Shown here one piece after another: positions 6,137 to 7,785 of a stretch of 7,785 bases of DNA; within the stretch, counting starts at the first letter, position 1; each line of letters starts with the position of its first letter. Under the pieces are notes generated by a model. It saw only the letters and a list, made by a program, of their open reading frames with translations. It did no database searches and was not told the origin of the DNA. Position numbers and translations under genes: made by a program. The stretch comes from CAIKAP01 sp964574605 (lineage in GTDB: Bacteria > Verrucomicrobiota > Verrucomicrobiia > Palsa-1439). The stretch lies in contig CAZNOK010000233.1 in NCBI GenBank assembly GCA_964574605.1, positions 1 to 7,785 of the forward strand. Direction: 5' to 3'.

Positions 6137-7366
6137 ATGAATCGAACCCCCTGTCTCATCGCGGCGGTGGTGGTTGTCTCTGCGTCGTTACACGCTGCCG
6201 ACCCGCTTTCGTCGGAGGCCGTCAACGAACGCATCCGCCAGCACCGCACCGCCGAAGCGACGTTCACAGTGCTCGCCCCCGATGGCTCACCGTTGGCCGG
6301 GCAACCCGTCACGATCCGGCAGACGCGTCACAAGTTTCTGTTCGGCTGCAATGCGTTCGTGATTAACACCGCCGACACGTCCGAACTCCAGAAGGCGTAT
6401 CAACGCCAGTTCGCCGCGCTCTTCAACTACGCCACGCTGCCGTTCTACTGGGGCAGCTACGAACACCAGCAAGGCAAGCCGAACGAAACGAAGTTGCACA
6501 TGATGGCCGACTGGTGCGTCCAGAACGGCATCCGCGCGAAAGGTCATCCCTTGTGCTGGCACGAAGTGCAACCAAAATGGCTCGAAGGAAAACAAACCAA
6601 CGAAGTGCTTCATCTCCAGCTCGACCGGATTCACCGCGAAGTTGCGGCGTTCAAGAACTTGATTCACATCTGGGATGTCGTGAACGAGGCGGTCGTGATG
6701 CCGAAGCACAACAACGCCATTGGCCACCTCGGTCAGTCTCTAGGCCGACGACAATTGATTCAGCGGACATTTGCCAAGGCGCGTCGCGCCGATCCCAGCG
6801 CGACGCTTCTCCTCAATGACTTCATCTTGGACGAGAAATTCCAGCAACTCATTCGCGAATGCCTCGATGCCGGCGTTTCGATTGACGCCATCGGCATCCA
6901 GTCGCACATGCACAGTCGTTACTGGGGCGCAAAGAGAACTTGGGACACCTGCGAGCAATTCGCGCGTTTCGGCAAGCCGCTTCATTTCACCGAGACCACC
7001 ATCCTTTCCAAGCCAGACGCCGCGCAGGAACAAGCCCGTCAGGTCGAGGAGTTCTATCGCGTTCTCTTCTCCCATCCGTCTGTCGAAGCGATCACGTGGT
7101 GGGACTTCAGCGACTTCAAGGCTTGGAAGAACGCGCCTGCCGGGCTGGTTCGCAAGGACATGACGCCGAAACCCGCCTATGATGTCCTGCTCCGCCTCAT
7201 CAAGAAAGACTGGTGGACTGCCGAAATCAAGACCACCACCGACACCCAGGGCAAAGTCAGAGTCCGCGGTTTTCTCGGCGATTACCGCATTGAGTGTTCC
7301 TACTGGCAGGGCGCGTTTACCCTCGACCGCAACAACAAGCAGCTCACCACCATTCAAGTTCGCTGA
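6137..7366 (+). CDS. Secreted GH10 family glycosidase, probable endo-1,4-beta-xylanase
   Basis: This is a 409-aa protein. Residues 1-20 form a signal peptide ending SLHA before ADP. Residues 42-65 are a short beta-rich extension (TVLAPDGSPLAGQPVTIRQT), followed by KFLFGCNAF, where the barrel begins. GH10 landmarks: KGHPLCWHE at 135-143, WDVVNEA at 179-185 with Glu184 as acid/base, IQSHMH near 254-259, HFTETT with Glu286 as nucleophile, and WWDFSD at 321-326. Both catalytic glutamates are therefore present. GH10 enzymes cut beta-1,4-xylan with retention of configuration and normally act outside the cytoplasm. The TETT context replaces the more usual TELD, as often seen in divergent members, so the exact polysaccharide is uncertain. 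A ribosome binding site is weak (GGA at 6130-6132, or GGGG further up). The gene may be read through from the upstream operon. Confidence 0.92.
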   Translation: MNRTPCLIAAVVVVSASLHAADPLSSEAVNERIRQHRTAEATFTVLAPDGSPLAGQPVTIRQTRHKFLFGCNAFVINTADTSELQKAYQRQFAALFNYATLPFYWGSYEHQQGKPNETKLHMMADWCVQNGIRAKGHPLCWHEVQPKWLEGKQTNEVLHLQLDRIHREVAAFKNLIHIWDVVNEAVVMPKHNNAIGHLGQSLGRRQLIQRTFAKARRADPSATLLLNDFILDEKFQQLIRECLDAGVSIDAIGIQSHMHSRYWGAKRTWDTCEQFARFGKPLHFTETTILSKPDAAQEQARQVEEFYRVLFSHPSVEAITWWDFSDFKAWKNAPAGLVRKDMTPKPAYDVLLRLIKKDWWTAEIKTTTDTQGKVRVRGFLGDYRIECSYWQGAFTLDRNNKQLTTIQVR

Positions 7367-7383
7367 CCGCTCTCCTCTTTGGG

Positions 7384-7399
7384 GCGGCGAGAACGCCGC
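7384..7399. terminator. Weak hairpin after the GH10 gene
   Basis: GCGGCG and CGCCGC form a 6-bp GC stem around an AGAA loop, starting 17 bases after the GH10 stop; flanking GGGG and CCCC could extend it with a bulge. There is no following T-run, so it is at best a poor intrinsic terminator. It could also be another small dispersed palindrome. Confidence 0.25.
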
Positions 7400-7425
7400 A
7401 AGCCCCGATCAGCCATCCGTAGACG

Positions 7426-7463
7426 ATTTACAAAAATGGTTCACATGAACCAGTTTTGTAAAT
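7426..7463. promoter_or_regulatory. 38-bp near-perfect palindrome, candidate operator or terminator
   Basis: ATTTACAAAA-A-TGGTTCA and TGAACCA-G-TTTTGTAAAT are inverted around a central CA, with a single mismatch (A7436 against G7453). It is AT-rich in a GC-rich setting, between the GH10 gene and the next promoter, about 60 bases upstream of the -35 element. A two-part symmetric site (outer TTTACAAAA, inner TGGTTCA) is what a dimeric regulator, for example of the LacI, GntR or AraC type, could bind. As RNA it folds into a 17-bp hairpin with an ACAT loop followed by TATTGTTT, so a terminator for the GH10 gene is the main alternative. Confidence 0.55.
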
Positions 7464-7523
7464 TATTGTTTGAGGACATGCGCGCCGCATATCCAACGCC
7501 CATGCGCCCGTCGAGGCCGTGGC

Positions 7524-7551
7524 TTGATTCGCCGGGCTGTCTTGTTACACT
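7524..7551 (+). promoter_or_regulatory. Sigma70-like promoter of the last gene, probably leaderless
   Basis: TTGATT (7524-7529) and TACACT (7546-7551) are separated by 16 bases, each matching 4 of 6 consensus positions. The -10 element ends 7 bases before ATG 7559, so transcription would begin at or next to the start codon and the mRNA would have almost no leader. No Shine-Dalgarno precedes the ATG, which agrees with this reading. Confidence 0.5.
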
Positions 7552-7558
7552 GCGTCCC

Positions 7559-7785
7559 ATGCGAATCGCCTTCGTCCTCATAGTTCATTTTCTGGCCGTC
7601 GCCACTGGTGCGCAGGAGTTGACCTTCGATCCCGCCGCCATCGCGACCACCGACGCGAAAGTTTCCCTCGTGCGCGATGGCGTCCTGCGAATCGAGACGG
7701 GCCACAAGAACGCGTGGCCCGGCATCGTGTTGGCAGCGCCGCAAGGCAAGTGGGACTTGACGCGCAAGCAGTTTGTCGAACTCGA
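7559..7785 (+). CDS. Secreted protein of unknown function, N-terminal part (runs off window)
   Basis: ATG 7559 opens a frame that stays open to the window end: 75 codons plus two bases. Residues 1-18 are a signal peptide (MRIAFVLIVHFLAVATGA, cut before QE). The exported part contains LTFDPAAIATTDAKVSLVRD, GVLRIETGHKNAWPGIVL and GKWDLTRKQFVEL. A start of this kind, with alternating beta-strand-like segments and W-P-G and G-x-W-D-L turns, resembles the N-terminal beta-sandwich of large secreted PVC glycoside hydrolases (for example agarase-like enzymes). Too little is present to assign a family, so I leave the function open. The probable leaderless promoter just upstream and the palindrome before it suggest it is transcribed apart from the GH10 gene. 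Confidence 0.72.
   Translation, partial: MRIAFVLIVHFLAVATGAQELTFDPAAIATTDAKVSLVRDGVLRIETGHKNAWPGIVLAAPQGKWDLTRKQFVEL

Noticed and set aside
5566..6312. A 248-codon minus-strand frame opposite the YceI and GH10 genes
   Set aside because: It lies antisense to two genes with clear domains, crosses their boundary, and shows no domain of its own.

Overview
The window looks like chromosomal DNA from a carbohydrate-degrading bacterium of the PVC superphylum, most likely Verrucomicrobiota. The grounds are the GC-rich coding style, a Tat-exported Gfo/Idh/MocA oxidoreductase, small secreted discoidin-domain proteins, a GH10 enzyme with a beta-rich N-terminal extension, and palindromic repeats with a CAGGCG...CGCCTG core of a kind I associate with that group. 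This placement is an inference; there is no rRNA or marker gene here. All genes I accept lie on the + strand, and no gap without a gene exceeds 300 bases.

Left part (1-877): the 3' end of one Gfo/Idh/MocA gene, followed one base later by a secreted 222-aa F5/8 type C (discoidin) protein. Middle (878-2434): a double palindromic repeat abutting the start of a multi-membrane-span glycosyltransferase-like protein of the TIGR03663 (Agl23-like) type. A second double palindrome is carried in frame inside that gene. Centre (2485-6075): a tight four-gene operon of Tat-exported Gfo/Idh/MocA oxidoreductase, secreted discoidin protein, ApbE-type FAD:protein FMN transferase and membrane-anchored YceI-domain protein. 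Its junctions are a 2-nt gap, an ATGA overlap and a GTGA overlap. Right part (6137-7785): a secreted GH10 endo-xylanase-like glycosidase, a 192-bp intergenic region with a 38-bp near-perfect palindrome and a promoter that may give a leaderless transcript, and the first 75 codons of another secreted protein.

The oxidoreductase-discoidin pair occurs twice. The second discoidin protein differs from the first at about 30 of about 195 mature residues by hand alignment, and the C-terminal ends of the two oxidoreductases also match. The most economical reading is a duplicated two-gene module, interrupted by the membrane glycosyltransferase gene, whose second copy also carries a flavinylation enzyme and a YceI protein. 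Because the oxidoreductase, discoidin protein, YceI protein and xylanase all carry export signals or membrane anchors, the region probably encodes envelope or periplasmic handling of a sugar or glycan. The substrate cannot be read from the sequence.
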